Shown piece by piece: positions 35,034 through 45,879 of a DNA stretch of 50,482 nt. The notes beneath the pieces are model-generated. The model was given only the letters and a program-made list of their open reading frames with translations. It had not been told where the DNA came from and made no database searches. How positions within the stretch are numbered: position 1 is the first letter of the stretch; each line of letters starts with the position of its first letter. Source of the stretch: an uncultured Bacteroidales bacterium (GTDB lineage Bacteria > Bacteroidota > Bacteroidia > Bacteroidales > Muribaculaceae); NCBI GenBank assembly GCA_949289215.1, contig CASENC010000013.1, forward strand, positions 1 through 50,482, given 5' to 3'. The position numbers and the translations under genes were made by a program.

Positions 35034-36480
35034 AGAACAAGACAGTAAAAACATACTTGACGAAGCCACCGGCGGTGAATACAAATATGGATTTGTGACC
35101 GACATCGACACACACGTCATCCCCAAAGGCCTTGACGAGGATGTGGTACGTTATATTTCAAGCATCAAGGGTGAACCCGAATGGCTGCTCGACTTCCGCC
35201 TGAAGGCTTATCGCCATTGGCAGAAAATGGAAATGCCTCACTGGGCACACCTCGGCATCCCGCCAATCGACTTCAACGCAATAAGCTATTATGCAGCTCC
35301 CAAGAAGAAAGAGGGACCGAAAAGCATGGATGACGTTGACCCGGAACTGCGCAAAACGTTTGACAAGCTGGGCATATCGCTCGAAGAACAAATGCGACTG
35401 TCTGGCATTGCTGTCGATGCCGTGATGGACAGCGTGAGCGTCAAAACCACCTACAAGGAACGGCTTGCCGAATTGGGTGTGATATTCTGCTCGATAAGCG
35501 AGGCTGTACGCGACTACCCCGACCTGGTGAAGAAATATCTGGGCACGGTGGTGCCTTACACCGACAATTTCTATGCTGCGCTTAATTCGGCCGTGTTCTC
35601 CGACGGCTCGTTTGTTTATATTCCCAAGGGTGTTCGTTGTCCTATGGAACTATCGACATATTTCCGCATCAATGCGGCCGACACGGGACAATTCGAGCGC
35701 ACACTCATCGTGGCCGACGATGACGCATATGTTTCATACCTTGAAGGTTGTACGGCTCCTATGCGCGATGAAAACCAGCTGCACGCAGCTATTGTGGAAA
35801 TAGTGGTTGAAGACCGCGCAATGGTAAAATACTCTACAGTGCAAAACTGGTATCCCGGCGACAAGGATGGCAAGGGCGGCATTTACAACTTCGTGACAAA
35901 GCGTGGGTTGTGCCGCGGCGATTTCTCAAAATTGTCGTGGACGCAGGTCGAGACAGGCTCGGCAATCACATGGAAATACCCAAGTTGCGTGCTTGCCGGC
36001 GACAATTCGGTGGGCGAATTCTATTCGGTAGCGTTAACCAACAATTTCCAACAGGCCGACACCGGTACCAAGATGATACACCTTGGCAAAAACACCCGCA
36101 GTACAATTGTCTCGAAAGGTATTTCGGCCGGACACAGCCAGAACAGTTATCGCGGACTGGTGCGAGTGGCTCCGAAAGCTGTCAACAGCCGCAATTACAC
36201 ACAATGTGACAGCCTGCTGCTGAGCGACACCAGCGGAGCGCATACGTTCCCTTACATCGACGTGCGGAACGATAGTTCGGTGGTTGAGCATGAAGCCACA
36301 ACGTCGAAAATCAACGAAGAACAGATTTTCTACTGCAACCAGCGCGGCATTTCCACCGAGGACGCAATAGGTCTCATCGTGAACGGATATGCCAAGGAAG
36401 TACTCACCAAGCTTCCCATGGAGTTTGCCGTCGAAGCGCAGAAACTGCTCCAAGTCTCTCTCGAAGGCAGCATCGGATAA
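35026..36480 (+). CDS. sufB: Fe-S cluster assembly protein SufB
   Basis: A 484-residue scaffold subunit of the SufBCD complex that builds iron-sulfur clusters in the cytoplasm. Conserved stretches include [20 protein letters not shown] near residue 206, the [24 protein letters not shown] segment at 234-257 that contains a conserved Cys, and the C-terminal [19 protein letters not shown]. Its length is normal. It overlaps cvpA by 8 nt and lies 40 nt before sufC. Confidence 0.97.
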   Translation: MDKEQDSKNILDEATGGEYKYGFVTDIDTHVIPKGLDEDVVRYISSIKGEPEWLLDFRLKAYRHWQKMEMPHWAHLGIPPIDFNAISYYAAPKKKEGPKSMDDVDPELRKTFDKLGISLEEQMRLSGIAVDAVMDSVSVKTTYKERLAELGVIFCSISEAVRDYPDLVKKYLGTVVPYTDNFYAALNSAVFSDGSFVYIPKGVRCPMELSTYFRINAADTGQFERTLIVADDDAYVSYLEGCTAPMRDENQLHAAIVEIVVEDRAMVKYSTVQNWYPGDKDGKGGIYNFVTKRGLCRGDFSKLSWTQVETGSAITWKYPSCVLAGDNSVGEFYSVALTNNFQQADTGTKMIHLGKNTRSTIVSKGISAGHSQNSYRGLVRVAPKAVNSRNYTQCDSLLLSDTSGAHTFPYIDVRNDSSVVEHEATTSKINEEQIFYCNQRGISTEDAIGLIVNGYAKEVLTKLPMEFAVEAQKLLQVSLEGSIG

Positions 36481-36520
36481 TCCCCCACTATTTTAATCAC
36501 GAATAAAAAATTAGCAAAAT

Positions 36521-37294
<774 letters not shown>

Positions 37295-37298
37295 CACT

Positions 37299-38666
37299 AT
37301 GTCTGCAATCAATCAATATACCGACCTTTACCAGCAATTCGGCAGGCGCATCGATGCAGCTTCGTCACCGGTTCTCAATGCTTTGCGTCAGGCGGCTCTT
37401 ACCGCTCTTGACGGGAAGCGGTTGCCTGCCAAAGGGGATGAAAATTACGAAGTAAGCGACATTGAAGCCTTATACGCTCCCGATTACGGCTTGAATATCG
37501 ACCGCCTTGACGTTGCAGCCGACACCGACGAGCCGTTCAGTTGCGATGTCCCAAACTTGAGCACAAGCCTTTATTATATATTCAATGATATGTACCACGG
37601 GAGCGGTTTCACAAGTGGAACTTTGCCCGAAGGCGTGATGGTGGCATCGTTACGCAATGCCGATGAGGCCGCTTCTAAGATTATAGGCAAATATTATGGT
37701 TCGATTGCGCATATCGACGACCCACAAGTGGCACTCAATACACTGTTTGCCCAAGACGGGATATTGGTGTATGTGCCTGCACGCACTGTCGTTGAAAAGC
37801 CCATCCAGCTTGTAAACCTGCTACGAGCCTCAGAACCACTGATGACCAACCGCCGCATCCTTGTGGTGGTGGAGGCCGGTGCGCAAGCCAAGATGCTTGT
37901 GTGTGACCACACACAAACCGCCGATGTCGATTTCCTTAACACGCAAGTGGTGGAAATATACGTCGGGGAGGGTGCCACATTCGACTATTACGACCTTGAA
38001 GAGGCAAGCGGACACACACATCGCGTGTCTTCGCTTTGGGCTCGCCAAGAGGCAGGAAGCAACCTGCTCGTCAACGGGATAACGCTTATGAACGGTACCA
38101 CCCGGAACGATTACCATATCGATATAAACGGTGAGCACTCCGAGACTCAACTCCTGGGCATGGCCATAGGCAGCGGCTCGCAGCATATAGACAACCACAC
38201 CTACATAGGCCATAACGTGGGATACTGCCACAGCAACGAATTATTCAAGTATGTGCTTGACGACGATGCCGTGGGAGCGTTTACCGGCAAAATACTTGTC
38301 ACTCCCGGCTCGCCGCGTACCGAGGCATACCAAAGCAATCGCAACATCTGCGCAAGCGACCGTGCACGAATGTACACCAAGCCGCAACTTGAAATATACA
38401 CCGACGATGTGAAATGCGGCCACGGTGCCACAGTGGGCCAACTTGACGAGGAAGCCATGTTCTATATGCAGACGCGCGGCATATCGTGCCACGAAGCCCG
38501 CACACTGCTCATGCAGGCCTTTATGAGCGACGTAATCGACAGCGTGCGCCTCGAAGCCTTGCGCGACCGCCTGCGCCACCTCGTCGAAAAGCGTTTCGCC
38601 GGCACCCTCGCCCAATGCCGCAGTTGCTCGGCCGCACAAGCCTGCCATGCGAAAATCAAAAAATAA
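37299..38666 (+). CDS. sufD: Fe-S cluster assembly protein SufD
   Basis: A 455-residue partner of SufB, sharing its beta-helix core: a GQLDEEAMFYMQTRGISCHEARTLL segment near the C-terminus is diagnostic, as is the DVKCGHGATVG stretch just before it. The start at 37299 (MSAINQYTDLYQQFG) avoids overlap with sufC. The protein ends in an unusual cysteine-rich tail, CRSCSAAQACHAKIKK. I recall similar Cys-containing tails in Bacteroidales SufD, absent from E. coli SufD. The tail could hold a metal or an Fe-S intermediate, which is a guess. Confidence 0.95.
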   Translation: MSAINQYTDLYQQFGRRIDAASSPVLNALRQAALTALDGKRLPAKGDENYEVSDIEALYAPDYGLNIDRLDVAADTDEPFSCDVPNLSTSLYYIFNDMYHGSGFTSGTLPEGVMVASLRNADEAASKIIGKYYGSIAHIDDPQVALNTLFAQDGILVYVPARTVVEKPIQLVNLLRASEPLMTNRRILVVVEAGAQAKMLVCDHTQTADVDFLNTQVVEIYVGEGATFDYYDLEEASGHTHRVSSLWARQEAGSNLLVNGITLMNGTTRNDYHIDINGEHSETQLLGMAIGSGSQHIDNHTYIGHNVGYCHSNELFKYVLDDDAVGAFTGKILVTPGSPRTEAYQSNRNICASDRARMYTKPQLEIYTDDVKCGHGATVGQLDEEAMFYMQTRGISCHEARTLLMQAFMSDVIDSVRLEALRDRLRHLVEKRFAGTLAQCRSCSAAQACHAKIKK

Positions 38667-38681
38667 ATACTACAAATATAT

Positions 38682-39902
38682 ATGCCACTTGATATTGACA
38701 AAATAAGGGAAGATTTCCCCATCCTCAACCGCACTGTCGAGGGCAATAGGCTTGTTTACCTCGACAATGCAGCCACATCGCAAACGCCGCGCTGCGTGGT
38801 CGATAACATATGCCAAATGTATTACGAGCATAAGGCCAATGTGCACCGCGGTGTGCACACTCTGTCGCAAGAAGCCACCGACCGCGTGGAAGAAGCTCGT
38901 ACTAAGGTGAAAGAGTTTATTAATGCCGGTTCGACCGAAGAAATAATCTTCACCCGTGGCACCACCGAAGGTATCAACTTGGTGGCATCATCGTTTGGCG
39001 ACTCGCTGTGCAACGGCGACGAAATCATCATTACGGTGATGGAACACCACTCCAACATAGTGCCTTGGCAACTGCTGCAACGCAATTGCCGCGTGGTGCT
39101 GCGAGTGGTACCGATAAATGCCGACGGCAGCTTGATGCTTGATGCATATGAAGACCTTTTCTCCGACAACACCCGCTTGGTGGCCCTTACTCATGTGTCG
39201 AATGTGCTTGGCACCGTCAATCCTGTAAAGGAAATGATAGCCATTGCACACCGCCACGGTGTGCCGGTACTGGTTGACGGGGCGCAGGCAGTGGCTCACC
39301 GCCGGGTCGATGTCGTTGATCTCGATGCCGACTTCTATGCCTTTTCGGCTCATAAAATGTATGGCCCCGTTGGTGTTGGCATACTGTATGGCAAACGTCG
39401 TTTCCTTGAAGCCCTGCCACCATACCAGGGTGGTGGCGAGATGATAGGCCACGTGTCGTTTGAAAAAACCTCATTTGCCGACCTCCCGTTCAAGTTCGAG
39501 GCAGGAACACCCGACTATGTGGGAATGGCTGCCATGACAGCAGCAATCGACTATATCACCGGCCTTGGCATCGACAACATCGCAGCCCATGAACAAGAAC
39601 TGCTCGCAGCGGCGACTGCCGGACTGATGGAAATCCCGGGCATGAAGATTTTCGGCAATGCACCCGGCAAGGAAGGTGTAATCTCGTTTCTCGTAGATGG
39701 AATACATCACTACGACATGGGAATGCTGCTCGACAAGATGGGCGTTGCCGTGCGCACCGGCCACCACTGTGCACAGCCGCTGATGACCGCGCTCGGCATA
39801 GAAGGCACCGTGCGTGCCTCATTCGCCGCCTATAACTCCATGGACGAAGTTAACCGCTTCGTTGCTGCCGTAGCACGCGCCGCAGCCATGTTCCACAAGT
39901 AA
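38682..39902 (+). CDS. sufS: Cysteine desulfurase SufS
   Basis: A 406-residue pyridoxal-phosphate enzyme that removes sulfur from cysteine for Fe-S assembly. The cofactor lysine is Lys225 in FSAHKMYGP, the conserved His124 lies in EHHSNIVPW, and the active-site Cys363 in TGHHCAQPLM marks it as the SufS (group II) type. No SufE or SufU sulfur acceptor follows, so that partner must be encoded elsewhere. It is the last gene of the operon, followed at about 12 bp by a hairpin. Confidence 0.96.
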   Translation: MPLDIDKIREDFPILNRTVEGNRLVYLDNAATSQTPRCVVDNICQMYYEHKANVHRGVHTLSQEATDRVEEARTKVKEFINAGSTEEIIFTRGTTEGINLVASSFGDSLCNGDEIIITVMEHHSNIVPWQLLQRNCRVVLRVVPINADGSLMLDAYEDLFSDNTRLVALTHVSNVLGTVNPVKEMIAIAHRHGVPVLVDGAQAVAHRRVDVVDLDADFYAFSAHKMYGPVGVGILYGKRRFLEALPPYQGGGEMIGHVSFEKTSFADLPFKFEAGTPDYVGMAAMTAAIDYITGLGIDNIAAHEQELLAAATAGLMEIPGMKIFGNAPGKEGVISFLVDGIHHYDMGMLLDKMGVAVRTGHHCAQPLMTALGIEGTVRASFAAYNSMDEVNRFVAAVARAAAMFHK

Positions 39903-39913
39903 TAAGCAAAACG

Positions 39914-39960
39914 AGGGGTATTCCGATAAATGTTTTACCAAGCAGGGAATATCCCTTGTT
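39914..39960 (+). terminator. Probable terminator of the suf operon
   Basis: An 11-bp stem with one G-U pair, AGGGGTATTCC (39914-39924) with GGAATATCCCT (39946-39956), and a 21-nt loop, followed by TGTT. The T-run is weak. Confidence 0.6.
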
Positions 39961-40037
39961 TAGGCTATGTTCATTTCATTTGCAGTTTCAATCTGTTAGG
40001 CATATGCCGGTTTTAATCATAGAAGTTTGGTATCTGC

Positions 40038-41627
40038 TTACTGAACTTTCCAGTCGGCGATAGTGCCGGTTTGGGAAGAAAAGACCACGCCGATGCGATA
40101 AAGTTTGCGGCCATCGGCAACATAAGGGCGGGCATATCCCTTCTCCTCTATCTGAGACAAAGCTTCATCGGCTGTGCCGTCAAGTTTAAACTCAAAAATG
40201 TAAACATAGCCGGGAGTCTCCACTATGCAGTCAACCCTGCCCTCACTCTGCTGTTTCTCGGTGTAAACGGCATAAACACTCACCAAGCGGAAAATCAAGT
40301 AAAATGTGTAATGGAAATACCGTTCGCGTTCCCGTTCATCTTCCTTGCGGCGCATCGTGTAAGGTATATCGGCAAGAAATGAGGTAAACAACTTGCGCAT
40401 CTGCTCGACCTTACCTTCTTCCAGTGCATCCAACAAATCTTGTATCCAACTGTCAACATTCTCGGTTCGTGGTTTGAAATAATCAGAAGCCACCAACGAC
40501 AGGAAACCGTTTTTTACTTCATTGTTGGGAAAATCAAGAAGGAAAGTCCTGCGACGCGGCTTGTAGTCCTTGATTGTCAGGTAACCGCTTTGATATATCA
40601 TCGGCAATGGCTTCTCGACAGTCGCCTTGTAATCGACAAATTCTCGTGGGTCGTAATAGCGTCCTGTCAGTTCGTCAAGATTTTCATCGGTATGCGACAA
40701 CAGCCTTATCAAATATGACGGTGTACCACTGCGAAACCAATAATCGCGTATTGTTCCTGTGGCTAAAGCATTTAACAAGCTGAACGGATTATAAACATCT
40801 GTCATTTTTTCGCTGAAATGGTAACCATCGTATTGGCGTTTCAAGGCTTCTTTCAGTTCACTTACGGTTATGCCCATAGTGGTTGCCATTTCATTAATCG
40901 ACTCAGCAAAACAATGTTCGAGTTCTTCCCGGGTTATACCACACAATGCCTCATAGCGCGGATCCATGCTGATGTCGGCAGGCTGGTTGAAGCCACTGAA
41001 CACGCTCACCTGCGAGAATTTTGTCACACCTGTCAACAAAACAAATTGCAAGTCGCTGTCGGCAGCCTTAAACACTGAATAGAAACCTTTCAATATCTCA
41101 CGATGGGCATCTTCAAGTTGCATTTGAGCCTCGCCCACCGTGCTTGTAGCACCCGAATCCAACACATCAAGTATGGGCTTGTCATATTCGTCAATCAGCA
41201 CCACACACCTGCGACCATACTGCCTATGTGCCTGCGCAAGCACATGGGCAAACCGCTTACCTATGGTGGAAAACGATGAACGTCCGTAAATTTCTTCCCA
41301 CGAGGCTACCGTATCCTCGATCAACCTCTCAAGCGTACCCGGAACTGTGAAATTTTCTCCATTAAAATCGATGTGAAACACAGGGTGTTCGGCCCATTCC
41401 GTCTCAAGCGAGTCAATGGCAAGCCCTCGAAACAGCTCCTTGCGCCCCATAAAATAATTCTTCAGTGTTGACACAAGCAGGCTCTTGCCAAATCGCCTCG
41501 GGCGGCTCAAGAAATATATAGTGCCGTTGTGCACTAAATTATATATAAGTGCAGTCTTATCGACATATACATAACCCTCCTCCCGCAGCTTTTCAAAGCT
41601 TTGTATGCCTATCGGGTACTTCAACAT
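40038..41627 (-). CDS. AAA-ATPase-like / PD-(D/E)XK nuclease-fold protein
   Basis: A 529-residue protein of a family present in many copies in Bacteroidales genomes. The N-terminal AAA-ATPase-like domain (PF09820 type) has the variant Walker A SRPRRFGKS at residues 41-49 and a Walker B-like VVLIDEYDKPI near 140-150. The C-terminal domain (PDDEXK_9 type) has GRVD near 465 and EFK at 479-481, followed by the QIEEKGYA helix, so the nuclease-fold catalytic residues look intact. The biological role is not established; some authors link the family to mobile elements or defence. It is a single gene with its own promoter, adjacent to an AraC-type regulator. Confidence 0.88.
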   Translation of the reverse strand: MLKYPIGIQSFEKLREEGYVYVDKTALIYNLVHNGTIYFLSRPRRFGKSLLVSTLKNYFMGRKELFRGLAIDSLETEWAEHPVFHIDFNGENFTVPGTLERLIEDTVASWEEIYGRSSFSTIGKRFAHVLAQAHRQYGRRCVVLIDEYDKPILDVLDSGATSTVGEAQMQLEDAHREILKGFYSVFKAADSDLQFVLLTGVTKFSQVSVFSGFNQPADISMDPRYEALCGITREELEHCFAESINEMATTMGITVSELKEALKRQYDGYHFSEKMTDVYNPFSLLNALATGTIRDYWFRSGTPSYLIRLLSHTDENLDELTGRYYDPREFVDYKATVEKPLPMIYQSGYLTIKDYKPRRRTFLLDFPNNEVKNGFLSLVASDYFKPRTENVDSWIQDLLDALEEGKVEQMRKLFTSFLADIPYTMRRKEDERERERYFHYTFYLIFRLVSVYAVYTEKQQSEGRVDCIVETPGYVYIFEFKLDGTADEALSQIEEKGYARPYVADGRKLYRIGVVFSSQTGTIADWKVQ

Positions 41628-41719
41628 AGCCGTTGTTTTCTTTATTACAATACAAATATAGCAATTTAATATAGCATGACAAAATCAATAGAAACACCGC
41701 CACACATAGCCGTTGTTTT
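41624..41719. repeat. 16-bp direct repeats flanking the AAA-ATPase promoter
   Basis: ACATAGCCGTTGTTTT occurs at 41624-41639 and at 41704-41719, 80 bp apart. The first copy includes the start codon of the AAA-ATPase gene (41627-41625, minus strand). The second lies in the leader region of the AraC gene. The pair could stem from a small duplication. Confidence 0.75.
41653..41683 (-). promoter_or_regulatory. Promoter of the AAA-ATPase-like gene
   Basis: On the minus strand TTTG (41683-41680), 19 nt, then TATATTTG (41660-41653): both boxes exact. Transcription would start near 41646, about 20 nt before the ATG. Confidence 0.8.
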
Positions 41720-41808
41720 GTTTTGAGACAAATGTCGGGAAATTTGTAACACTGCAAGTGCCGGGATATTGGTTTATTTTGCAATCTGAAATTTTGAACA
41801 GTTTCTAT

Positions 41809-42699
41809 ATGAATGACGAAATCATAATCAAGGACCCGTCGGAACTGAAAGGTAACGGAACAGTGATATATGGCGACAACCGAATAGCTCTTATCGAGAG
41901 CCTTAATCATGAAACCAACAATTTGCCTGTCCGCATCGATATGGTTTTAGGGGTGCTTTGCTTGAAAGGGAATGCCACCTGTTACTTAAATGGAAACAAG
42001 TTACACATAGAAGCCGGAGACCTGTTTGTCCATCACCCCAATGTAATTCTTATGGGCAACGAGCATAGCGACGACCTCGAAATCCGTGGTATATGCCTGT
42101 CACGGGAATATGTGAAACATTTAGCCACAATGCCTCGGAATATATGGGATATAATATTGCACATTGAAAATTCCCCTATCGTGCGTCTGGGAAAAGGAGG
42201 GATAAACACATTCATGCAATATTACAACCTGCTGCGCGCAAAGTTGCTGAGCCGTCCGAGCATCACACGGAATGCAATCGTCGATTCACTGACGCAAGCC
42301 ATAATCTATGAAATTCGGGATGCCTTTTCTGCAATAGTAAAAATAGAACCGGTGAAATACACTTCATCGAATATGCTGTTCTCAAAATTTTTAGAACTTC
42401 TGTCGGCCAATGCCCCACAAGAACGTGAAGTATCGTTCTATGCCGAACGTCTGTTTGTAACGCCTAAGTACCTCTCGACCGTGTGCAAGGAAGTAAGCGG
42501 AAACACGGCATCGGCAATCATCAGCACTTATGTAATGAAAGAAATAGAACGCCTGCTTAAATTCAACAAAATGAGCATAAAAGAAATTACCAATACGCTT
42601 AATTTTTCAAGCATCTCGTTCTTCGGCAAATATGTTCGCAAGCACCTTGGTATGTCGCCCAAGCACTACAGGGAACTGCTCGCCCGCAACAGCGAATGA
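41809..42699 (+). CDS. AraC-family transcriptional regulator
   Basis: A 296-residue regulator. The N-terminal 150 residues look like a cupin-type sensor (VLCLKGNATCYLNGNKLHIEAGDLFVHHPNVI) and the C-terminal 100 form an AraC double helix-turn-helix with the closing GMSPKHYRELL motif; the recognition segment is ITNTLNFSSISFFGKYVRKHLG. The ATG at 41809 is preferred to the frame's first ATG at 41713, which sits among promoter-like sequence. Its target is unknown: neighbours are a minus-strand AAA-ATPase gene and a convergent P-type ATPase. A perfect bidirectional terminator ends its transcript. Confidence 0.88.
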   Translation: MNDEIIIKDPSELKGNGTVIYGDNRIALIESLNHETNNLPVRIDMVLGVLCLKGNATCYLNGNKLHIEAGDLFVHHPNVILMGNEHSDDLEIRGICLSREYVKHLATMPRNIWDIILHIENSPIVRLGKGGINTFMQYYNLLRAKLLSRPSITRNAIVDSLTQAIIYEIRDAFSAIVKIEPVKYTSSNMLFSKFLELLSANAPQEREVSFYAERLFVTPKYLSTVCKEVSGNTASAIISTYVMKEIERLLKFNKMSIKEITNTLNFSSISFFGKYVRKHLGMSPKHYRELLARNSE

Positions 42700-42720
42700 A
42701 CATTAGCATACAACATCAAT

Positions 42721-42762
42721 AAAACACAATAAAGGCGCGATTTTGCGCCTTTATTGTGTTTT
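42721..42762. terminator. Bidirectional terminator between araC and the P-type ATPase
   Basis: A perfect 18-bp stem (42721-42738 with 42745-42762) with a 6-nt loop GATTTT; the stem starts AAAACACAATAAAGGCGC, so both strands end in a T-rich arm. Confidence 0.95.
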
Positions 42763-42779
42763 ACATATTTCTTTTGTAA

Positions 42780-45527
42780 TTATCTGCGGCGCATGAGAAG
42801 GCGTAACAGTTCGCCTATCCACAGCACCATCGAAGTCCCGGCTATGATGATTGCCCAGTCAAGCGGCTTGATGGGTGTTACATTAAACATTCTTCCACCG
42901 ACTGTGACTATAAACACCTGTCCTACAAGTATGATAACCGCTATCAGCCCGAAACCGTTACAGCCCTTGAAATGGAATGCCGAACGACCGGTTTTGAACG
43001 CACGTGCATTGAACATATTCCAAAATTGCAGCATCACGAATATGGTAAAGAACATACTCAATTCATAAGGGGTGAGATGCTTAACATTAACGTTAAGCGA
43101 CAAATGCAACAAGTCGGTGAGGCTTGTAATGTCGGCGTGCTGGAATATGTATAACAGCACAAGCAACAGTGCGAAGAATATCGCACCCGTGCCAATTATA
43201 CCCCACCCCATTATCTTATCGATAATGAATGCCCGGCGGTCACGCGGCTTGTCTTTCATGACCGATTCCGACGGCGGCAGCGAGGCAAGTGCCATTGCAG
43301 CAAAGGTGTCCATTATAAGGTTGACCCAAAGCATTTGCGTAACAGTTATCGGCGACTCGGTACCCATGAACGCACCGGCAAGCACTATAAGGCAGGCAGC
43401 CACGTTCACAGTCATTTGGAAAAGGATAAAACGCTGTATGTTCTGATAAAGCGAACGTCCCCACATCACGGCACGGCCTATGCTGGCAAACGAGTTGTCG
43501 ATGATGGTGATGTCGCTGGCTTCCTTGGCAACCGATGTCCCATCGCCCATCGATAAACCCACTTGTGCGGCTTTCAGTGCCGGAGCATCGTTGGTACCGT
43601 CACCGGTGACAGCCACTACCTGGCCTTTCTCTTGCAGTGTTTCCACAAGCCGCTTCTTATCCATGGGGCGGGCACGGGAAATTATCTTCAAGTCAAGTAT
43701 CCGTTCCTTTAATTCCTCATCGCTTAGCGCAGCAAATTCAGGACCGGTGATTATGTTGCGGTCGGTGTCATTTTCGTTCCACAAACCTATTTGGCGGCCT
43801 ATCTCCTTGGCCGTTCCCGGTGTGTCGCCTGTTACTATCTTTACTGCAATGCCTGCATTCAGACATTCACGCACAGCAGCGGGAACATCGGCTCGGACAG
43901 GGTCGGCAATCGCAACTATTCCCAGGAAAGTAAGCCCCTTTGCCACCACACGACCGTCGGCAATCACTTGTTCTCCATCATTTTCAAGCACTTTATATGC
44001 AAATCCCAGCGTGCGCATGGCCTGATTTTGATATTCAAGCAACTGGCGGTCGATGGCTTCCTTAGTGACATTGCCACAAGCCTGTGAACATATCGAGTAA
44101 ACAATCTCGGGAGCACCCTTCACGTAAAGTATGGTTTTGCCGGTTGCCGATTTCACCACGGTAGCCATATATTTGCGTTCGGTCGAAAACGGCAATTCTT
44201 CAATGGCAGGTGCACTGTCTTTCAATGCCTGGTAATCTATGCCGTTGCCGTGCAACCACAACAGCAATGCACCCTCGGTGGGATTTCCCAGCACTTGCGG
44301 CTTCTCGGGGTGTGAAAGATTGAGCGAAGCAGTTGAATTTACAGCTATTCCCTCGGTAATGAGCCTGCTCATTTCATCATTGCCGAGTTTCTGGTCATCG
44401 GCAAGCCCGTAGAAATTGGTACGGTGCACGCGCATCTGGTTTTGTGTGAGCGTACCAGTTTTATCTGTACAAATCACAGTGGTTGCACCCATCGTCTCGC
44501 AAGCGTGCATCTTACGCACAAGATTGTTGGTCTTGAGCATACGGCGCATACTGTAGGCAAGGCTTAGTGTCACGGCCATCGGCAGGCCTTCGGGAACCGA
44601 CACCACAATGAGCGTTACGGCAATCATGGCCGTCTGCAACAAATAAGCAAGGAAATCGGGCCAAGAAAAAGCGCCCTGCACGCTTGTAAAGAACATTATT
44701 ATGCGCCCCACAATGATAAGCGTGGCAATTATGTAGCTGCCCCATGTGATAAGGTGGCTGAGGCGGTCGAGCTGCTCGTTGAGCGGCGTTTTTACGCTAT
44801 TGTCGATTTGTGCGGCAACGAATACTTTGCCGTTTTCGGTTTTGTCGCCCACGGCAAACACTTGGCATATGCCGTGTCCTTCCATCACCTTGGTACCTTT
44901 CATCACGTGGTTCGACGGGAAAGTGGCATCCTTGTCAAACTCTGCCGGATCGACAGTCTTGTCACACACAGGTTCTCCGGTAAGCGTCGATTCATCAAGG
45001 CGCAATGTCACGGCTTCGAGCAATTCGGCATCGGCCGGCACTTCGTCGCCGGTATTAAGAATTACGATGTCACCCACCACCACATCTTTTTTAGGTACTT
45101 CGATGGTATTGCCGTTGCGTATCACTTTCACAGGCTCCTCGTCGTTCACCTGGTTAAGTATGGCAAAAGCCTTGTCGGCCCTCACTTCAAAATAAAAAGC
45201 CACACCGGTGGCAAGGAATATGGCAAGCAATATGCCCACCGGTTCAAGGAACACCGAAGCCCCCTCGGGATGAAGCCCAAACCAGCCATAATATTCGCTG
45301 CACGCGATGGCTATCGACAACAACGCTGCAATTTCAAGAATAAAAATCAGTGGATCTCCGTTTTCCCACCCGGGAATAAAACGACCGAACGGGCCGACGA
45401 GTTTCTCTAAGAATTTCTTCCACAACGAATCTTTCTCGGGTGGAGTGAGGATATTCACGCCATGTCGGCTGCGGCTTTCAAGCACCTCGGCATCGGTGAG
45501 TCCTGTGTAATGCTTTTTTTGTTCCAT
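42780..45527 (-). CDS. Calcium-translocating P-type ATPase (PMCA-like)
   Basis: A 915-residue inner-membrane cation pump. Key P-type elements are in order: the TLTGEP actuator loop (181-186), PEGLP in helix 4 (312-316, Ca2+ site), the phosphorylated Asp355 in CTDKTGTLT, KGAPE in the nucleotide domain, TGDTPGTA, and TGDGTNDAPALKAAQVGLSMG in the hinge. PEGLP and a C-terminal set of six membrane helices place it in the P2 (SERCA/PMCA) group, so Ca2+ export is most likely. The gene is single, with its own promoter and a shared terminator. Confidence 0.94.
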   Translation of the reverse strand: MEQKKHYTGLTDAEVLESRSRHGVNILTPPEKDSLWKKFLEKLVGPFGRFIPGWENGDPLIFILEIAALLSIAIACSEYYGWFGLHPEGASVFLEPVGILLAIFLATGVAFYFEVRADKAFAILNQVNDEEPVKVIRNGNTIEVPKKDVVVGDIVILNTGDEVPADAELLEAVTLRLDESTLTGEPVCDKTVDPAEFDKDATFPSNHVMKGTKVMEGHGICQVFAVGDKTENGKVFVAAQIDNSVKTPLNEQLDRLSHLITWGSYIIATLIIVGRIIMFFTSVQGAFSWPDFLAYLLQTAMIAVTLIVVSVPEGLPMAVTLSLAYSMRRMLKTNNLVRKMHACETMGATTVICTDKTGTLTQNQMRVHRTNFYGLADDQKLGNDEMSRLITEGIAVNSTASLNLSHPEKPQVLGNPTEGALLLWLHGNGIDYQALKDSAPAIEELPFSTERKYMATVVKSATGKTILYVKGAPEIVYSICSQACGNVTKEAIDRQLLEYQNQAMRTLGFAYKVLENDGEQVIADGRVVAKGLTFLGIVAIADPVRADVPAAVRECLNAGIAVKIVTGDTPGTAKEIGRQIGLWNENDTDRNIITGPEFAALSDEELKERILDLKIISRARPMDKKRLVETLQEKGQVVAVTGDGTNDAPALKAAQVGLSMGDGTSVAKEASDITIIDNSFASIGRAVMWGRSLYQNIQRFILFQMTVNVAACLIVLAGAFMGTESPITVTQMLWVNLIMDTFAAMALASLPPSESVMKDKPRDRRAFIIDKIMGWGIIGTGAIFFALLLVLLYIFQHADITSLTDLLHLSLNVNVKHLTPYELSMFFTIFVMLQFWNMFNARAFKTGRSAFHFKGCNGFGLIAVIILVGQVFIVTVGGRMFNVTPIKPLDWAIIIAGTSMVLWIGELLRLLMRRR

Positions 45528-45646
45528 TATAAAATTGTAAAGTTATTTCTTTTGCTTATACGCCAAAGCGGCACTTAACCCATTGCCGCATTAGCTTAAA
45601 CAATTGTGTGTGTTTATTCCCTTCTCATGTAATTTGCAATGCGACG

Positions 45647-45678
45647 CAAAGTTAATAAAATAATGAATATATGGCAAC
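45647..45678 (-). promoter_or_regulatory. Promoter of the P-type ATPase gene
   Basis: On the minus strand GTTG (45678-45675), 20 nt, then TAACTTTG (45654-45647). The -7 box is exact; the -33 box is a 3/4 match. The leader before the ATG at 45527 is about 110 nt. Confidence 0.65.
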
Positions 45679-45767
45679 CTCGTTTTTATTATGTACGGAC
45701 ACCGGCAGTTTTTCGCCATTTATCATAACAAATACGACATTCAGCACGAAAAAACGACCACTTTTGT

Positions 45768-45798
45768 TTTGTTCTACGCTCACCTTGCACTATCTTTG
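45768..45798 (+). promoter_or_regulatory. Promoter of the DUF4465 gene
   Basis: TTTG at 45768-45771, a 19-nt spacer, then TATCTTTG at 45791-45798: both boxes exact. Transcription would start near 45805, 75 nt before the start codon. Confidence 0.8.
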
Positions 45799-45879
45799 CA
45801 CACGAGAATTAGAATAATAGCAGCAACATGACTTATTTAGCGTCTTTTTCAACAATACATAAATAAATCAAAACTGCTT

